Part shown: positions 1 to 9,608 of the stretch, piece by piece
Layout of the letters: each line of letters starts with the position of its first letter
How positions within the stretch are numbered: position 1 is the stretch's first letter
From: Azospirillum sp.
Lineage (GTDB): Bacteria > Pseudomonadota > Alphaproteobacteria > Azospirillales > Azospirillaceae
Assembly (NCBI GenBank): GCA_027486405.1
Contig: JAIXPD010000057.1
Span: 1 to 64,000, forward strand
Reading direction: 5' to 3'
Length of the DNA stretch: 64,000 nucleotides
Position numbers and translations under genes: made by a program
The notes under the pieces: model-generated
Seen by the model: only the letters and a program-made list of their open reading frames with translations
Told to the model about the DNA's origin: nothing
The model's database searches: none

Positions 1-67
1 GAAGGCGGGGATCCAGGCTTTTCCGTCAGAGCCACTCTGCGAACTCTGGATCCCCGCCTTCGCGGGG
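1..67. repeat. REP-like inverted repeat
   Basis: Positions 1-16 and 46-61 are a perfect 16-bp inverted repeat around a 29-nt spacer. The right arm carries a second small hairpin, CCCCG (52-56) with CGGGG (63-67). The core resembles the short CCCGCCTTCGCGGG extragenic repeats scattered between genes in many proteobacteria. The element touches the window edge and may continue to the left. No gene is supported between 1 and 215. Confidence 0.6.
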
Positions 68-215
68 ATGACGAATGTCCTAATAGAGGAATTTCAAGCC
101 TTCACCCGATTGCCCTGGGCGGGAGGGGTGGTGCTGCCGATGATGCACAAGCAATCCGATTGCGGAGAAGAAAGTTTTTCGTTTTATGAGGGTGCGGCGG
201 CACCAGCAGCCCCGC

Positions 216-1481
216 TCACGCGGTCAGCCACAGCGCCAGCCCTCCGGACACCACGCTGGTCAGCAAGGGCAGGGCAACGGCCAGCGCCATGCCGCGCCCG
301 GCAACGACCGCGACGATCGCGGCCTTGGCGATGGTGTTGACCATCGCCGTCAGCAGAATGACGTGGGCGGCGGTCTGCAACGGCAAATCCCCGCTCACCA
401 TGCCGCCGGTGGACAGGATCATGGCGTCCACATCGGCCAACCCGGCGATCACCGCCAAGGCGTACAGCCCGGCATCGCCCATCCAGTCCCGCAGCGCGCT
501 CGCCACCAGTTGGACCACGGCCAACAGCGCTCCGAACTTCACCGCAATCCCCAATTCGAACGCGGCGGCGGCGGGGCTGGCGGTTGGCTCGCCCCTGTCG
601 TCTTCGCTCGTTCCCGCCCACACCAGCAGGGCGCAGGCCAACGCGCCGCCCAGCGTCATCGCGGCCACCGGCGCCAACAGAAAGGGCATCAGCGCCGGGG
701 CGATCGCCAGAACCATCAGCGTCATCCGGGGCAGCATGATGATCGACGCCATCACCACACCGGCGGACAAGGTGCGGTGCAACCCCGGCTGATTGACCGC
801 CATGCGCGACAAGGACAGCGCCGTCGCCGTCGAACTGGCAAGACCGCCAAAGGCGGCGGTCAGCAGCACCCCACGCCGCACCCCGATCAGGCGGGACGCA
901 AGATGGCCGACCAGCGACAGCCCGGCGACGAGGATCACCATCCACCAGATCTTGTACGGGTTCAGGGCGGCGTAGGGGCCGTAACCCTGGTTGGGCAGAA
1001 TTGGCAGCACCACGGCGGTGATGAGCGCCATTTGCAGCACGGCGGACATCTCCCCCGGCGCGATGCTGCGAAGCCACCGGTGCAGAACCGGCTTTCCGTT
1101 CAACAGGATGGTCATGATGACGGCGCTGGCCACCGCCGGAACGGTCAAATCCAACGCCGCCATGCCACCCAGACCGAAGACGGACATGGCCGTGATCTCG
1201 GTGGTCAAGCCACGGTCTGCGCTGTCGCGGGCGGCCAATCCATGGGCAACCGCCAACAAGCCGGTCAAGGCCAGCAGGGCCAAGCCGAACACCGCCCCAC
1301 CCAGCGGTTGGGCCACAACCCCCAGCGCCCCGCCGCCCAAACCGATCAGGGCGAAGGACCGAAGGCCCAACTCACGGCTGCCGTCCGCCGCGTCCCGCTG
1401 CTGCCAACCGCGCTCCAGCCCGACGATCAGGCCGATGCCCAAGGCAACCGCCAGCCGGATCAGAACGTCGCCCTGTTCCAT
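216..1481 (-). CDS. MgtC/SapB-type membrane protein with DUF4010 domain
   Basis: This 421-residue, almost wholly hydrophobic inner-membrane protein opens with an MgtC-like segment (about residues 8-140) holding the family GLIVGLERG motif near residues 16-24. A DUF4010-type multi-helix region fills about residues 170-415. The ATG at 1481 has a GGAGGTG Shine-Dalgarno six bases upstream. MgtC relatives are tied to magnesium and acid stress, but the DUF4010 branch has no settled function, so transport is only an inference. It stands alone and diverges from the 1754-3276 genes. Length and hydropathy suit a complete family member. Confidence 0.85.
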   Translation of the reverse strand: MEQGDVLIRLAVALGIGLIVGLERGWQQRDAADGSRELGLRSFALIGLGGGALGVVAQPLGGAVFGLALLALTGLLAVAHGLAARDSADRGLTTEITAMSVFGLGGMAALDLTVPAVASAVIMTILLNGKPVLHRWLRSIAPGEMSAVLQMALITAVVLPILPNQGYGPYAALNPYKIWWMVILVAGLSLVGHLASRLIGVRRGVLLTAAFGGLASSTATALSLSRMAVNQPGLHRTLSAGVVMASIIMLPRMTLMVLAIAPALMPFLLAPVAAMTLGGALACALLVWAGTSEDDRGEPTASPAAAAFELGIAVKFGALLAVVQLVASALRDWMGDAGLYALAVIAGLADVDAMILSTGGMVSGDLPLQTAAHVILLTAMVNTIAKAAIVAVVAGRGMALAVALPLLTSVVSGGLALWLTA

Positions 1482-1659
1482 CTGCCCACCTCCACCGCCC
1501 GTTGTGTCCGGCCGGTCATTTCATCGGAAATCAAAACAATCCGGACTGCCGACAGATTGGTGACAGGTTCCCCGGTTATGGTGGTGACAACCGCTGCGTT
1601 AACCGGCGTTCGGTTGCGGTTCGGGTGTTGCTTGCTGGGTGCATACGCCTCCGAACTGT

Positions 1660-1704
1660 TCGGTCCTGGATGATTCCGTCCTGGATTGCTCGGATTTTGG
1701 TTGA
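1660..1704. repeat. Degenerate tandem repeat, 15-bp period
   Basis: Three imperfect 15-nt units begin at 1660, 1675 and 1690, sharing the core TCSGTCCTGGAT (weak in the third). They lie in the promoter region of the 1754 gene and are one of several 15-bp-period repeats in this window. Confidence 0.5.
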
Positions 1705-1753
1705 TCGGACGCCGACCATCTGTTAGACGGGCGGCCTCAACGGAGGAACTGGT

Positions 1754-1948
1754 ATGACCACTCAATCAGAACAGCAGAGCATGAATCAACCGCAATCGAC
1801 GCAGGTCGGGGGCGCGCACAGCGGCACGCCGTCTCAAGGCGGGGCGATGGATGGCTTCGTCGGCGGGGCCTGCGGCGCTGGGGCGGGGGCGGCGATGATC
1901 TGGCAGCCGGTGACGGTGCGCGACGACCGGCAGACGGGTTCGCGGTGA
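1754..1948 (+). CDS. Small hypothetical protein (64 aa)
   Basis: The start has a good GGAGGAAC ribosome site about five bases upstream, and the TGA stop overlaps the GTG start of the next gene by four bases (GTGA). That arrangement implies translational coupling. The product is Gln/Gly-rich, with a Gly/Ala-rich stretch (GFVGGACGAGAGAAM, about residues 34-48) that could be a short membrane or glycine-zipper segment. I recognise no family. The ribosome site and coupling are the evidence that it is real. Confidence 0.5.
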   Translation: MTTQSEQQSMNQPQSTQVGGAHSGTPSQGGAMDGFVGGACGAGAGAAMIWQPVTVRDDRQTGSR

Positions 1949-3276
1949 TCGCCTTGCAGGCGGGCCGTCCAGCCGCCGACAGCGCGGCCAACGCGGCGGG
2001 GGAGCAAAGCCACCCCCTGCGCTGGTCGCTGAACGCGGAACTGCACGCCCGCCCCTTCATGACGGTCGAGGCTCCGGCGCGGGGCCTGCACCTCGCGCTG
2101 CTCGACAGCCCGGATGGTCCCAGCGGGGCCGATCTGTTAGCGTCCTTCTGCCGTTGCCTGGGCGTGACCCCACCGGTCGTCGATCAGGCCCACCACACGC
2201 TCGATCTGGGCGATTTGCGGCTGAAGTGGGAACAGCACACCGAATTTTCCAGCTTCACCCTGCTGCTGCCCGGCCCCTTCGACCAGCCGTTCGACAACGC
2301 GCTGCTGCAAGCGGTGCCGATGAGCTGGTGGAAGGCTCTGCAAGGCCGGGTGCTGACCGCCGCGCAGGTCGCCATCGGCAAGGGCGAGCGTCCCGACACC
2401 CTGTCCGACGCCGACACCCGTTTTTTCAGCGGCATTCCGGTGGCCGGGTCGCGCGCGCTGGGCGGCGGTGCCCGGATCTGGAGCGATTTCCGCATCGGCC
2501 CCGATGGGTTTTCCCGCTTTCTGCTGTGGGACACGGCGCTGCGCGAACAGCAGGCCGGGCGCTTGATCCAACGCATTCTGGAAATCGAGACCTACAGCAT
2601 GATGGCGCTGCTGGCCCTGCCGATGGCGCGGCGGTCGGTGGCCGACGTGACGGCGGCGGAGGCGCGCACGGCCGAGCTGACCAACCGCCTGTTGGGCAAC
2701 CCGCACGGCGAGGTCGAGCATGGCCTGTTGGAAGACCTGACCGAACTGGCCGCGAACGTCGAGGGCATGATCGCGGGCAGCAGCTACCGTTTCAACGCCA
2801 CCTTGGCCTATCACGCGCTGGTCGAGGCCCGCATCGCCGAACTGCGCGAGGAGCGCATCGAAGGCACGCCGACCTTTGGCGAGTTCATGGAACGCCGGCT
2901 GGCCCCGGCGATGCAGTTCTGCCGGGCGATGGCGCGCCAGCAAACCGACCTGTCGCAACGGATCATGCGCACCACGCAACTGCTGCGCACGCGGGTCGAT
3001 GTGGCGCTGGAACGGCAGAACCGTGACCTGCTGCGGTCGATGGACCAGCGCACCCACATGCAACTGCGGCTTCAGGAAACGGTCGAGGGCCTGTCGGTCA
3101 TCGCCATTTCCTATTACCTGTCGTCGCTGCTCGGGCATCTGGTGGAATGGGCGGCGGGCAGCCTGTTCGGCCTGTCCCTGCACCACGTCACCGGCGCGCT
3201 GGTTCTGCCGGTGTTGGCAACGGTGTGGCTGGGCGCGCGGCGGATGCGCAAACTGCTGCACAAGGCCGGGACCTGA
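1945..3276 (+). CDS. DUF3422 family protein
   Basis: The 443-residue product carries the DUF3422 hallmark NAELHARPF near residues 30-38. The middle is charged and helical, and two hydrophobic stretches near the C-terminus (about 375-395 and 405-425) look like membrane anchors, so most of the protein is probably cytoplasmic. The start is GTG, overlapping the preceding 64-residue gene by four bases. The family is common in alpha- and betaproteobacteria and has no assigned function. Length is typical. Confidence 0.85.
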   Translation: MIALQAGRPAADSAANAAGEQSHPLRWSLNAELHARPFMTVEAPARGLHLALLDSPDGPSGADLLASFCRCLGVTPPVVDQAHHTLDLGDLRLKWEQHTEFSSFTLLLPGPFDQPFDNALLQAVPMSWWKALQGRVLTAAQVAIGKGERPDTLSDADTRFFSGIPVAGSRALGGGARIWSDFRIGPDGFSRFLLWDTALREQQAGRLIQRILEIETYSMMALLALPMARRSVADVTAAEARTAELTNRLLGNPHGEVEHGLLEDLTELAANVEGMIAGSSYRFNATLAYHALVEARIAELREERIEGTPTFGEFMERRLAPAMQFCRAMARQQTDLSQRIMRTTQLLRTRVDVALERQNRDLLRSMDQRTHMQLRLQETVEGLSVIAISYYLSSLLGHLVEWAAGSLFGLSLHHVTGALVLPVLATVWLGARRMRKLLHKAGT

Positions 3277-3279
3277 ACG

Positions 3280-3310
3280 AAAAGGGGCGGCACCCGTTGG
3301 ATGCCGCCCC
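3280..3310 (-). terminator. Rho-independent terminator
   Basis: A 9-bp GC-rich stem (3284-3292 with 3302-3310) is followed on the minus strand by TTTTC. It sits between the convergent DUF3422 and chemoreceptor genes and best fits termination of the minus-strand chemoreceptor. Confidence 0.6.
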
Positions 3311-3338
3311 TGCCCTGTTGGTCTGTTCGTGGCGGCGA

Positions 3339-5957
3339 TCAACCCGCGCGCATGCGGTTCACCAACGTGTCCACCTGCGACCCCAGCGACCGCACCTCCT
3401 CCGTCACCGTCGAGGAGGCGGCGAGCACGCGGTGGGCCGATTCACCCGACTCGGCGGCGGCGCGCGCCACGGAATCAATGTTGCGGCGGACGTGCTGGGT
3501 CCCGTCGGCGGCCTCCACCACGTTGCGGGCGATTTCGCGGGTGGCCGCACTCTGCTGATCGACCGCGGCGGCGACGTTGGTGGCGATCTCGTTGATTTCG
3601 CGGATCGTCGCAGCGATGGCGCGGATGGCGTCCACCGTTTCCTGCGTCACCGCCTGCATCGCCGTGATCTGGCCGGAGATCTCCTCCGTCGCCTTGGCGG
3701 TCTGGTTGGCCAGACTCTTGACCTCGCTGGCGACGACGGCAAAGCCCTTGCCCGCTTCCCCGGCGCGTGCGGCCTCGATGGTGGCGTTCAAGGCCAGCAG
3801 GTTGGTTTGGCTGGCGATGTCGTTGATGAGCTGCACCACCTCGCCGATCTTGTTGGCGGTCAGCGACAGCCCTTCCACGGTGCGGTCGGTGCGGGTGGCG
3901 TCGTCCACCGCCTTGCGGGCGATGCGGCTGGAGGTGTTGACCTGACTGCCGATTTCCTGGATCGAGGCGGACAGTTCCTCGGTCGCGGCGGCCACCGCCT
4001 TGACGCTGCCCTCGGCCTGTTGCGAGGTGGCGGCGGCGGTGGCGGCCTCCCCGGTCGTGGTTTCGGCGTTGCGGCTCATCCGCTGGGCCATGTCCTGCAT
4101 TTCGCTGGCGGCGGTGGAGACGCGTTGCAGAACGGCGCGCACGCTGCTTTCGAAATTTTCCGCCATTTCGATGCGGGCGCGGCGGCGTTCCTGGGCGGCG
4201 CGGGTGCGCTCCTCCTCGGCCTGGGCGGCGGCCTGGTTGGCGCGGTTGGCGGTGTCGCGGAAGACGACCAGGGCCTGGGCCATGTCGCCGATCTCGTCCG
4301 ACCCGGCGCGGGGAATCGTGGCGTCCAGATTGCCACCGGCGATGGCGCGCATGGCGTCCGACAATTGGCTGATGCGGGCGACGATGGTGCGGCCCACGAC
4401 GAACCAGGCGAGCGCGATGGCCACGACCAGGCTGGCGACGGCGAACAGGATCAGCATCATCCGCCCGGCCTCGATCGAGCTGAGCGCGTCGGCGGTCGCC
4501 TGATCGGCTTCGGCCTTCATGGCGGCGATCTGTTGATCGACGGTGACGGCGAATTGCTGGGCGAGCTGGCGGTTTTCGTTCAACACGCCTTCGTTTTCGC
4601 TGATGGCGGCCAGTTCGGCCCGCCGCAGCTCGAACAGGCTGTCGTCGCCCTTGCCGAAGGACGCCAGCTTGCTCGCCGCCTGCGCCAGCTTGGGCAGGCC
4701 ATCGTCGCCGCTCGCGCTCAACAGCTTGATGCGCTCGTCCAGCGCCTTGACGGCGGCGGCGTAGCGCGACAGCAGCACGCGCAGGCGCGCGCTGTTGGGG
4801 GCCTGCGCCGCTTCGTTCAGCGCGCTGGTCAGCGCGTTGCCCTGGGTGGACAGCTCCAGATAGGTGCGGAAGCGGGTCAGGCCGTCGCCCAGCAATTCCT
4901 GCATGGAATCGCGGGTCTGCGAGCGGACGTTGACGGTGGACAGGCGGATTTCCGCCTTCAACCGCATCAGCGGGCCTTCCAACTGGCCGATGATGACGTT
5001 CTGCTGCAACTGCGCGTCGGCCAACTGTTCGCCAAGGCGGCTGTGCAGCGGCGCGCGCATCATCTCCGGCGTTTCGAGAATCTTGCGGCGCAGGTCAAAG
5101 ATGCCCTCGTCCCCGTCACCCAGCGCGAAGAAGGAATCGAGCGACTCGGAGGTCGCCTTGTTCAGGCGGCTGCCAACCTGCGCGGTGGCGCTGACCACGC
5201 GGGCGGCGGCTTCCAGATAGGCTTGCTGGTGGGTGGTGACGATGCCGACGGACGTGGCGTTGCTGGCCCGGATCATCGATTCGGAGGCTTGGCCGATGTC
5301 GCCGCGCATTTCATACAGGCTGATGAGGGTGCGCACGGCGTCGGTCAGGCTGTCCATGTCCTTTTCGGTGCTGGCGTCCAGCTCCTCGCCCTTGGTGCGC
5401 AGGCGAACCCCGGCGCGGTCGGTCAGCGGTGCCAGCGCAACCAGGAAATCATCATAGGCGGTCGACAGCGCGACCACCGCCTCCTCGCGCTTGGTCCGCA
5501 CGGCCAGCCGCTGTTGAACCGCCTTGTTCTGCGCCTCCAGCGTGCCGATCAGCGCGGTGGTCTTGGTGCGCACTTCGGACAGGTGCGGGTCGTTCGGGCG
5601 GCGGGCGGCCAACTCATCCACCAGCCCAATCAGCGTTTTGCCGCGCCCCATGATCTCGTTGAACAGGGTTTCGCGGGCGGTCTGGTTTTCGGCGGAATCC
5701 AGCGTCGGCGCGGCGGCGGCGATGCCGCTGCTCTCGCCGGACAGGCGCTTGGCCAGTTCCATTTCCGGCAGGCTGGTGGAGACGATCCGATTCAGCGGTC
5801 CTTCCACCGCCGAAAAGGACGTCAAACCGACCAGACTGGCGGCGATGGTCATGCCCGCCATACCGGCGAACGCGGCCAGCAATTTGGCCCGCACGCCAAA
5901 CCGGCGGCCCTGGCCGCCGCCGGATGGCGCTGAAACGCTGTGGGTGTCGATGGTCAT
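3339..5957 (-). CDS. Methyl-accepting chemotaxis protein
   Basis: A large 872-residue chemoreceptor. TM1 lies at about residues 20-45 and a long, mostly helical periplasmic region at about 45-490. TM2 follows at about 496-518, then HAMP at about 520-572 and a cytoplasmic signalling hairpin to the end. The conserved tip ([17 protein letters not shown]) falls near residue 720. I chose ATG 5957, behind GGAGG, over an in-frame TTG at 5966. There is no recognisable Cache or PAS domain; the sensor looks like an extended helical bundle. It is monocistronic, ends in its own terminator, and lies next to the uronate genes, which may hint at its ligand class. Confidence 0.93.
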   Translation of the reverse strand: MTIDTHSVSAPSGGGQGRRFGVRAKLLAAFAGMAGMTIAASLVGLTSFSAVEGPLNRIVSTSLPEMELAKRLSGESSGIAAAAPTLDSAENQTARETLFNEIMGRGKTLIGLVDELAARRPNDPHLSEVRTKTTALIGTLEAQNKAVQQRLAVRTKREEAVVALSTAYDDFLVALAPLTDRAGVRLRTKGEELDASTEKDMDSLTDAVRTLISLYEMRGDIGQASESMIRASNATSVGIVTTHQQAYLEAAARVVSATAQVGSRLNKATSESLDSFFALGDGDEGIFDLRRKILETPEMMRAPLHSRLGEQLADAQLQQNVIIGQLEGPLMRLKAEIRLSTVNVRSQTRDSMQELLGDGLTRFRTYLELSTQGNALTSALNEAAQAPNSARLRVLLSRYAAAVKALDERIKLLSASGDDGLPKLAQAASKLASFGKGDDSLFELRRAELAAISENEGVLNENRQLAQQFAVTVDQQIAAMKAEADQATADALSSIEAGRMMLILFAVASLVVAIALAWFVVGRTIVARISQLSDAMRAIAGGNLDATIPRAGSDEIGDMAQALVVFRDTANRANQAAAQAEEERTRAAQERRRARIEMAENFESSVRAVLQRVSTAASEMQDMAQRMSRNAETTTGEAATAAATSQQAEGSVKAVAAATEELSASIQEIGSQVNTSSRIARKAVDDATRTDRTVEGLSLTANKIGEVVQLINDIASQTNLLALNATIEAARAGEAGKGFAVVASEVKSLANQTAKATEEISGQITAMQAVTQETVDAIRAIAATIREINEIATNVAAAVDQQSAATREIARNVVEAADGTQHVRRNIDSVARAAAESGESAHRVLAASSTVTEEVRSLGSQVDTLVNRMRAG

Positions 5958-6206
5958 TGTGTGCAAATCCTCCCCGGCGCCGCTTTGTTTGCCCAGGCTT
6001 TGTGCCTGTTGTCGTCATTGCGATCGTGTCACCGATCCGGCGCGGTCACAGAACGGGTCCCCTCGTCCTGCGACCGTTCCCTCATAATGATCGTCTGACC
6101 AACCATACTCCAGTGTGGCCGGCGGATCATCAGGGGAATGTCCTTATTTTTGGTGGTGGGTCAGTGGCTTGCAATCGTGTGTTCACAGTGAATTTACCCC
6201 GTTCGA

Positions 6207-7280
6207 TCACCCCTGCGTGGTGAAGCGGTAGGCGATGACTCCTTGATAGCGCTCCCCCGGCCGCAGAGTCGTGGATGGGAACTGCGGCTGGTTGGGGGCG
6301 TCCGGGAAGCCTTGCGGCTCGATGCAGAAGCCCGACCGGCGTTGAAAGGCGACGCCGCCCTTGCCCAGATCGCGGGGAAGGGCACCGGTCAGGGCGTTGC
6401 CGGAATAGAGCTGTGCGGCGGGTTCGGTGCTCGACACCGTCAACACCCGCCCGCTGTCCGGCTCCTCGACCCGTGCGACCAGGCCGAAGGTTCCCACCTC
6501 CTTGTCGATCACCAGGGTGTGGTCATAGCCATCGGCCACGTCAAGCTGCGGGTCCTTGGCGTCGATGCGGTCGCCAAGGCGCTGCGGCTGGGTGAAGTCG
6601 AAGGGGGTTCCGGCCACCGGACGGACCTCCCCCGTCGGGATGCCGCCGGGGCCGATGGGCAGGACATGGCGCGCGTTGACCATCACCCGGTGATCCAGGG
6701 CGCTGCCACCGCCCGCCAGATTGAAAAAGGCGTGGCCGGTGAAGGTCGCCACGGTCGGGCGGTCGCACGTCGCCTCATACTCCAGCCGCAGCGTGTCGCC
6801 GTCCAATCGATAGACCAGGGAGGATTGCAGGGTCCCGGGATAGCCTTCCTCGCCATCGGCGTAGGTCAGGCTCATGCGGACGGCGGCGGCGGACAGGCGT
6901 TCGGTCTGGAACACCCGGAATCGGCTGCCCTTGGTCCCGCCATGCAGGTGATTCGGCCCGGCGTTCCGGGACAGGGAATGCTCCACCCCGTCCAAGACGA
7001 AACGCCCGTTGGCGATGCGGTTGGCGAAGCGGCCGATGAAGGCCCCCATCGACGGTTGGCCGCCCTGGATCGCGGCCAGACGGTCATAGCCGAGCACGAC
7101 GTCGCCCAAACGGCCCGACCGGTCGGGGGCGAGGATCTGGACGATCCGCGCCCCGTAATTGCACAGGCTGACCGTGACGCCGCCCTCCCCGGTCAACGTC
7201 CACAGGCCAACGGGTTGCCCGTCGATCTCGCCGCGAAAGGCGGCGGGGTCGAGCGTGACCGGCGGTGCGGCGCCGCTCAT
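6207..7280 (-). CDS. galM: Aldose 1-epimerase
   Basis: A cytoplasmic mutarotase of 357 residues that interconverts alpha and beta anomers of hexoses. The family's catalytic pair is present: His183 in GHAFFNLAGG and the base Glu321 in CIEPQGFPDAPN. NHLHGG (110-115) is also conserved. ATG 7280 shares one base with the stop of kdgF (TGATG), so the two genes are translationally coupled. Pairing with kdgF suggests it acts on uronate anomers or on pectin side-chain sugars; that substrate is inferred. A longer reading frame upstream is only an overlap with kdgF in another frame. Confidence 0.92.
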   Translation of the reverse strand: MSGAAPPVTLDPAAFRGEIDGQPVGLWTLTGEGGVTVSLCNYGARIVQILAPDRSGRLGDVVLGYDRLAAIQGGQPSMGAFIGRFANRIANGRFVLDGVEHSLSRNAGPNHLHGGTKGSRFRVFQTERLSAAAVRMSLTYADGEEGYPGTLQSSLVYRLDGDTLRLEYEATCDRPTVATFTGHAFFNLAGGGSALDHRVMVNARHVLPIGPGGIPTGEVRPVAGTPFDFTQPQRLGDRIDAKDPQLDVADGYDHTLVIDKEVGTFGLVARVEEPDSGRVLTVSSTEPAAQLYSGNALTGALPRDLGKGGVAFQRRSGFCIEPQGFPDAPNQPQFPSTTLRPGERYQGVIAYRFTTQG

Positions 7281-7609
7281 CACAGGAAATCGTCGCGGAT
7301 CGGGGTGAAGGCATCGACCAGCACGGTCGGTTCCAGGATCGTCACCCCGTGCATCGTGCCGGGCGGCACGTAATAGCTCGCCCCCGGCCCCAGGCGTTGC
7401 GTGCCGTGGCCGTCCATCGTCAGATCCAGAAGGCCGGAGACGACATAGCCCACCTGTTCCTGCGGGTGGCTGTGCATCGGGGCGACGATCCCGGCCTTGA
7501 AGGTGAATTCCACCAGCATCAGCCCCGCGCCATAACTCAACACCCGGCGTTCGGCCCCTTCGGGGGTGATGACCGGCGTTTCCTGCGCCGCATCGGCCAA
7601 AATCTTCAT
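7280..7609 (-). CDS. kdgF: KdgF-type cupin (unsaturated uronate ring opening)
   Basis: A 109-residue single cupin. The predicted metal ligands His46, His48, Gln52 and His87 sit in MHSHPQEQVGYV and PGTMHG, and the ending FTPIRDDF is typical of KdgF. KdgF converts 4,5-unsaturated galacturonate or related uronates to the linear 5-keto-4-deoxyuronate that KduI uses. A GGAG ribosome site lies nine bases before the ATG. It is the first gene of a two-gene operon with galM, separated from the TRAP operon by a terminator. KduI, KduD, KdgK and Eda elsewhere in the window support the assignment. Confidence 0.85.
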   Translation of the reverse strand: MKILADAAQETPVITPEGAERRVLSYGAGLMLVEFTFKAGIVAPMHSHPQEQVGYVVSGLLDLTMDGHGTQRLGPGASYYVPPGTMHGVTILEPTVLVDAFTPIRDDFL

Positions 7610-7640
7610 GGTTCAACGCTCCATCAGGCTGATGTCAGGG

Positions 7641-7675
7641 AAAAGAAGGCCCGCCGCACCGAAATGCGCCGGGCC
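7641..7675 (-). terminator. Rho-independent terminator after dctM
   Basis: An 11-bp stem with one mismatch (7648-7658 with 7665-7675) is followed on the minus strand by TTCTTTT. It lies just beyond the dctM stop and upstream of kdgF, so kdgF-galM probably has its own promoter. Confidence 0.65.
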
Positions 7676-7732
7676 AAGGGGGAAGGAACACACCGCAGTC
7701 AAAATGGTCCGGTCAAAAAGGGTCGGGGTGGA

Positions 7733-9016
7733 TCAGTGCAGCAGCAGGTTCGGCAGCCACATCGAGAAGCCCGGCATGTAGGTGACAAGCCCCAGCGCCA
7801 GGATCAGCGCCGCGTAGAAGGGAAGGATGGTCTTCATCACCTCGCCCACCGAAATCCCGCCGATGGCGCAGCCGACGAACTGGGTGGTTCCAACCGGCGG
7901 GGTGTTCAGGCCCAGCGCGCAGTTGATGAGCATCACCATGCCGAACTGAACCGGATCCATGCCGTATTGCTGGGCGATGGGCAGAAAGATCGGCGTGCAG
8001 ATCAGGATGGTGCTGGCCATGTCCATGAAGGTGCCCAGCACGAACAGGATGATGTTGATCAGCAGGAAGATCACCAGCGGGTTCGACGAAATGCCCGACA
8101 TGAACTGGCTGGTCAGCTCGGCCACCTCGTACAGCGCCATCAGATACTGGAACATGGTCGACACGCCGATCAGCAGCAGCACCACGCCGGTGGTCTTCAC
8201 CGCCTTCATCGTCGCCTTGACAAAGCTTTCCCAGCTCAAGGTCCGGTAGGCGAAGATCGTCAGAGCCAGGGAGTAGACCACCGCCACCGACGCGCCCTCG
8301 GTCGCCGTGAAGATGCCCAGCAGGATGCCGCCCAGGATGATGACCACCACAAACAGACCGGGCAGCGCATGGGCGAAGGATTGGAAGACCACCGACCATC
8401 CCGGAAAGGTCCCCGCCGGATAGCCGCGCTTTACCGCGACGAAATAGGCGGCCGCCAGCATGCAGACCGTCATCACCACCACCGGCATCAACCCCGCCGC
8501 GATGAGCGCGCCGATCGACACCTTGCCACCCGCCGCCAGCGAATAGAGGATCATGTTGTGGCTGGTCGGCATCAGGGCACCCACCAGCGAGGCGTGGGTG
8601 GTGACGTTCACCGCGTAATCGGTGTGGTAGCCCTCGCGCTTCATCATCGGGATCATCACCGATCCCATCGCCGACACGTCGGCCACCGGCGATCCTGAGA
8701 CACCACCAAACAGCGTGCAGGCCACCACATTGGCCATGCCCAGACCGCCCCGGATGTGGCCGACCATGTTGCGGGCCAGCGTCACGATCTTGTCGGCGAT
8801 GCCGCCGTGCAGCATCAGTTCGCCGGAGAAGACAAAGAAGGGGATGGCGAGGAAGGAGAAGATGTTCATGCCCGAGGTCATCTGCTGAAAGATGACGGCG
8901 TGGGGCAGCCCTTCATACATGATGGTGAAGAGCGAGGAGAGGCCGATGGCGAAGGCGACCGGAACGCCCAGGATCAACAGACCGAAAAAGGTCGCGGAAA
9001 GTACGATCAGTTCCAT
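7733..9016 (-). CDS. dctM: TRAP transporter large permease, DctM-type
   Basis: A 427-residue integral membrane subunit with about 12 helices, typical of the DctM family that carries out sodium-coupled import of organic acids delivered by a periplasmic binding protein. Family-like segments include FFVFSGELM and the SPVADVSAMGSVMIPMM region. The ATG overlaps the dctQ stop by ten bases, so the two permease subunits are coupled. Position in a uronate region makes a hexuronate or related sugar acid the likely cargo. It ends with a terminator at 7641-7675. Confidence 0.93.
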   Translation of the reverse strand: MELIVLSATFFGLLILGVPVAFAIGLSSLFTIMYEGLPHAVIFQQMTSGMNIFSFLAIPFFVFSGELMLHGGIADKIVTLARNMVGHIRGGLGMANVVACTLFGGVSGSPVADVSAMGSVMIPMMKREGYHTDYAVNVTTHASLVGALMPTSHNMILYSLAAGGKVSIGALIAAGLMPVVVMTVCMLAAAYFVAVKRGYPAGTFPGWSVVFQSFAHALPGLFVVVIILGGILLGIFTATEGASVAVVYSLALTIFAYRTLSWESFVKATMKAVKTTGVVLLLIGVSTMFQYLMALYEVAELTSQFMSGISSNPLVIFLLINIILFVLGTFMDMASTILICTPIFLPIAQQYGMDPVQFGMVMLINCALGLNTPPVGTTQFVGCAIGGISVGEVMKTILPFYAALILALGLVTYMPGFSMWLPNLLLH

Positions 9017-9546
9017 GTCGGCTCGACCTCTTCATGGCGCAGCAGGGCGAGCGTGTGCTCGACCGAAAACAGGACGATCAGGCAACCGGACAGGCTGAGC
9101 GGCACATAGCGCACGATTTCCGGCAGGCCCAGATTGGGGATCGGGTAGGTGGACACCGACATGCCGAGCACCCAGCCGTTGTAGGCCATCGACGCGCCGA
9201 AACCGGCCACCAGGATGTGGATGAGGATCTCGAACCAACGTTGAACGTGCAACGGCAGCAGGATGACCACCGAGTCCATGCCGATGTGTCCGGCGTCGCG
9301 CACGGCCACCGCCGCGCCCAGCATCGTCACATACAGCACCAGAACCAGCGCCAGGCTTTCGGCCCAGGTCGGTGTCTGGTTGAAGACGTACCGTCCGACG
9401 ACTTCGTAAAACACGATTCCGACGATGCTCATCAGACCGATGACGGCGATCACCGTGCCAAGCCGCGCCAACGCGATGTTCACCAGGGTCAGAAGCCGCC
9501 GGGGCTGCGCCTGCGCGCCGCCGTCCACCAAGCTGTCTTGCATCAT
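9007..9546 (-). CDS. dctQ: TRAP transporter small permease, DctQ-type
   Basis: A 179-residue protein with four predicted membrane helices. It has the DctQ-like motif around RYVFNQTPTWAESLALVL and a conserved DAGHIGMDSV region. It pairs with DctM in the membrane complex. Two consecutive ATG codons begin the gene and the first is used here. It lies 62 bp behind dctP across a strong hairpin and overlaps dctM by ten bases. Confidence 0.92.
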   Translation of the reverse strand: MMQDSLVDGGAQAQPRRLLTLVNIALARLGTVIAVIGLMSIVGIVFYEVVGRYVFNQTPTWAESLALVLVLYVTMLGAAVAVRDAGHIGMDSVVILLPLHVQRWFEILIHILVAGFGASMAYNGWVLGMSVSTYPIPNLGLPEIVRYVPLSLSGCLIVLFSVEHTLALLRHEEVEPTWN

Positions 9547-9568
9547 GGTTGCTCCCAGGGACCGGGAT

Positions 9569-9592
9569 GGCGAGCGGGCGGACCCGCTCGCC
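9569..9592 (-). other. Intercistronic hairpin between dctP and dctQ
   Basis: A perfect 10-bp inverted repeat (GGCGAGCGGG and CCCGCTCGCC) around a 4-base loop, with no following T-run. In the dctP-dctQ gap such a structure could stabilise the dctP message or partly stop transcription, giving more binding protein than permease. Confidence 0.6.
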
Positions 9593-9608
9593 GGACCGGC
9601 TCAAATCG

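Noticed and set aside
186..1673. Plus-strand frame opposite the MgtC/DUF4010 gene
   Set aside because: His/Gln/Arg-rich shadow; the minus-strand membrane protein is coherent and has a ribosome site.
3147..5933. Long plus-strand reading frame opposite the chemoreceptor (928 codons)
   Set aside because: Composition is His/Gln/Gly/Arg-rich as expected for the antisense of G+C-rich coding DNA, and the minus strand encodes an unmistakable chemoreceptor.
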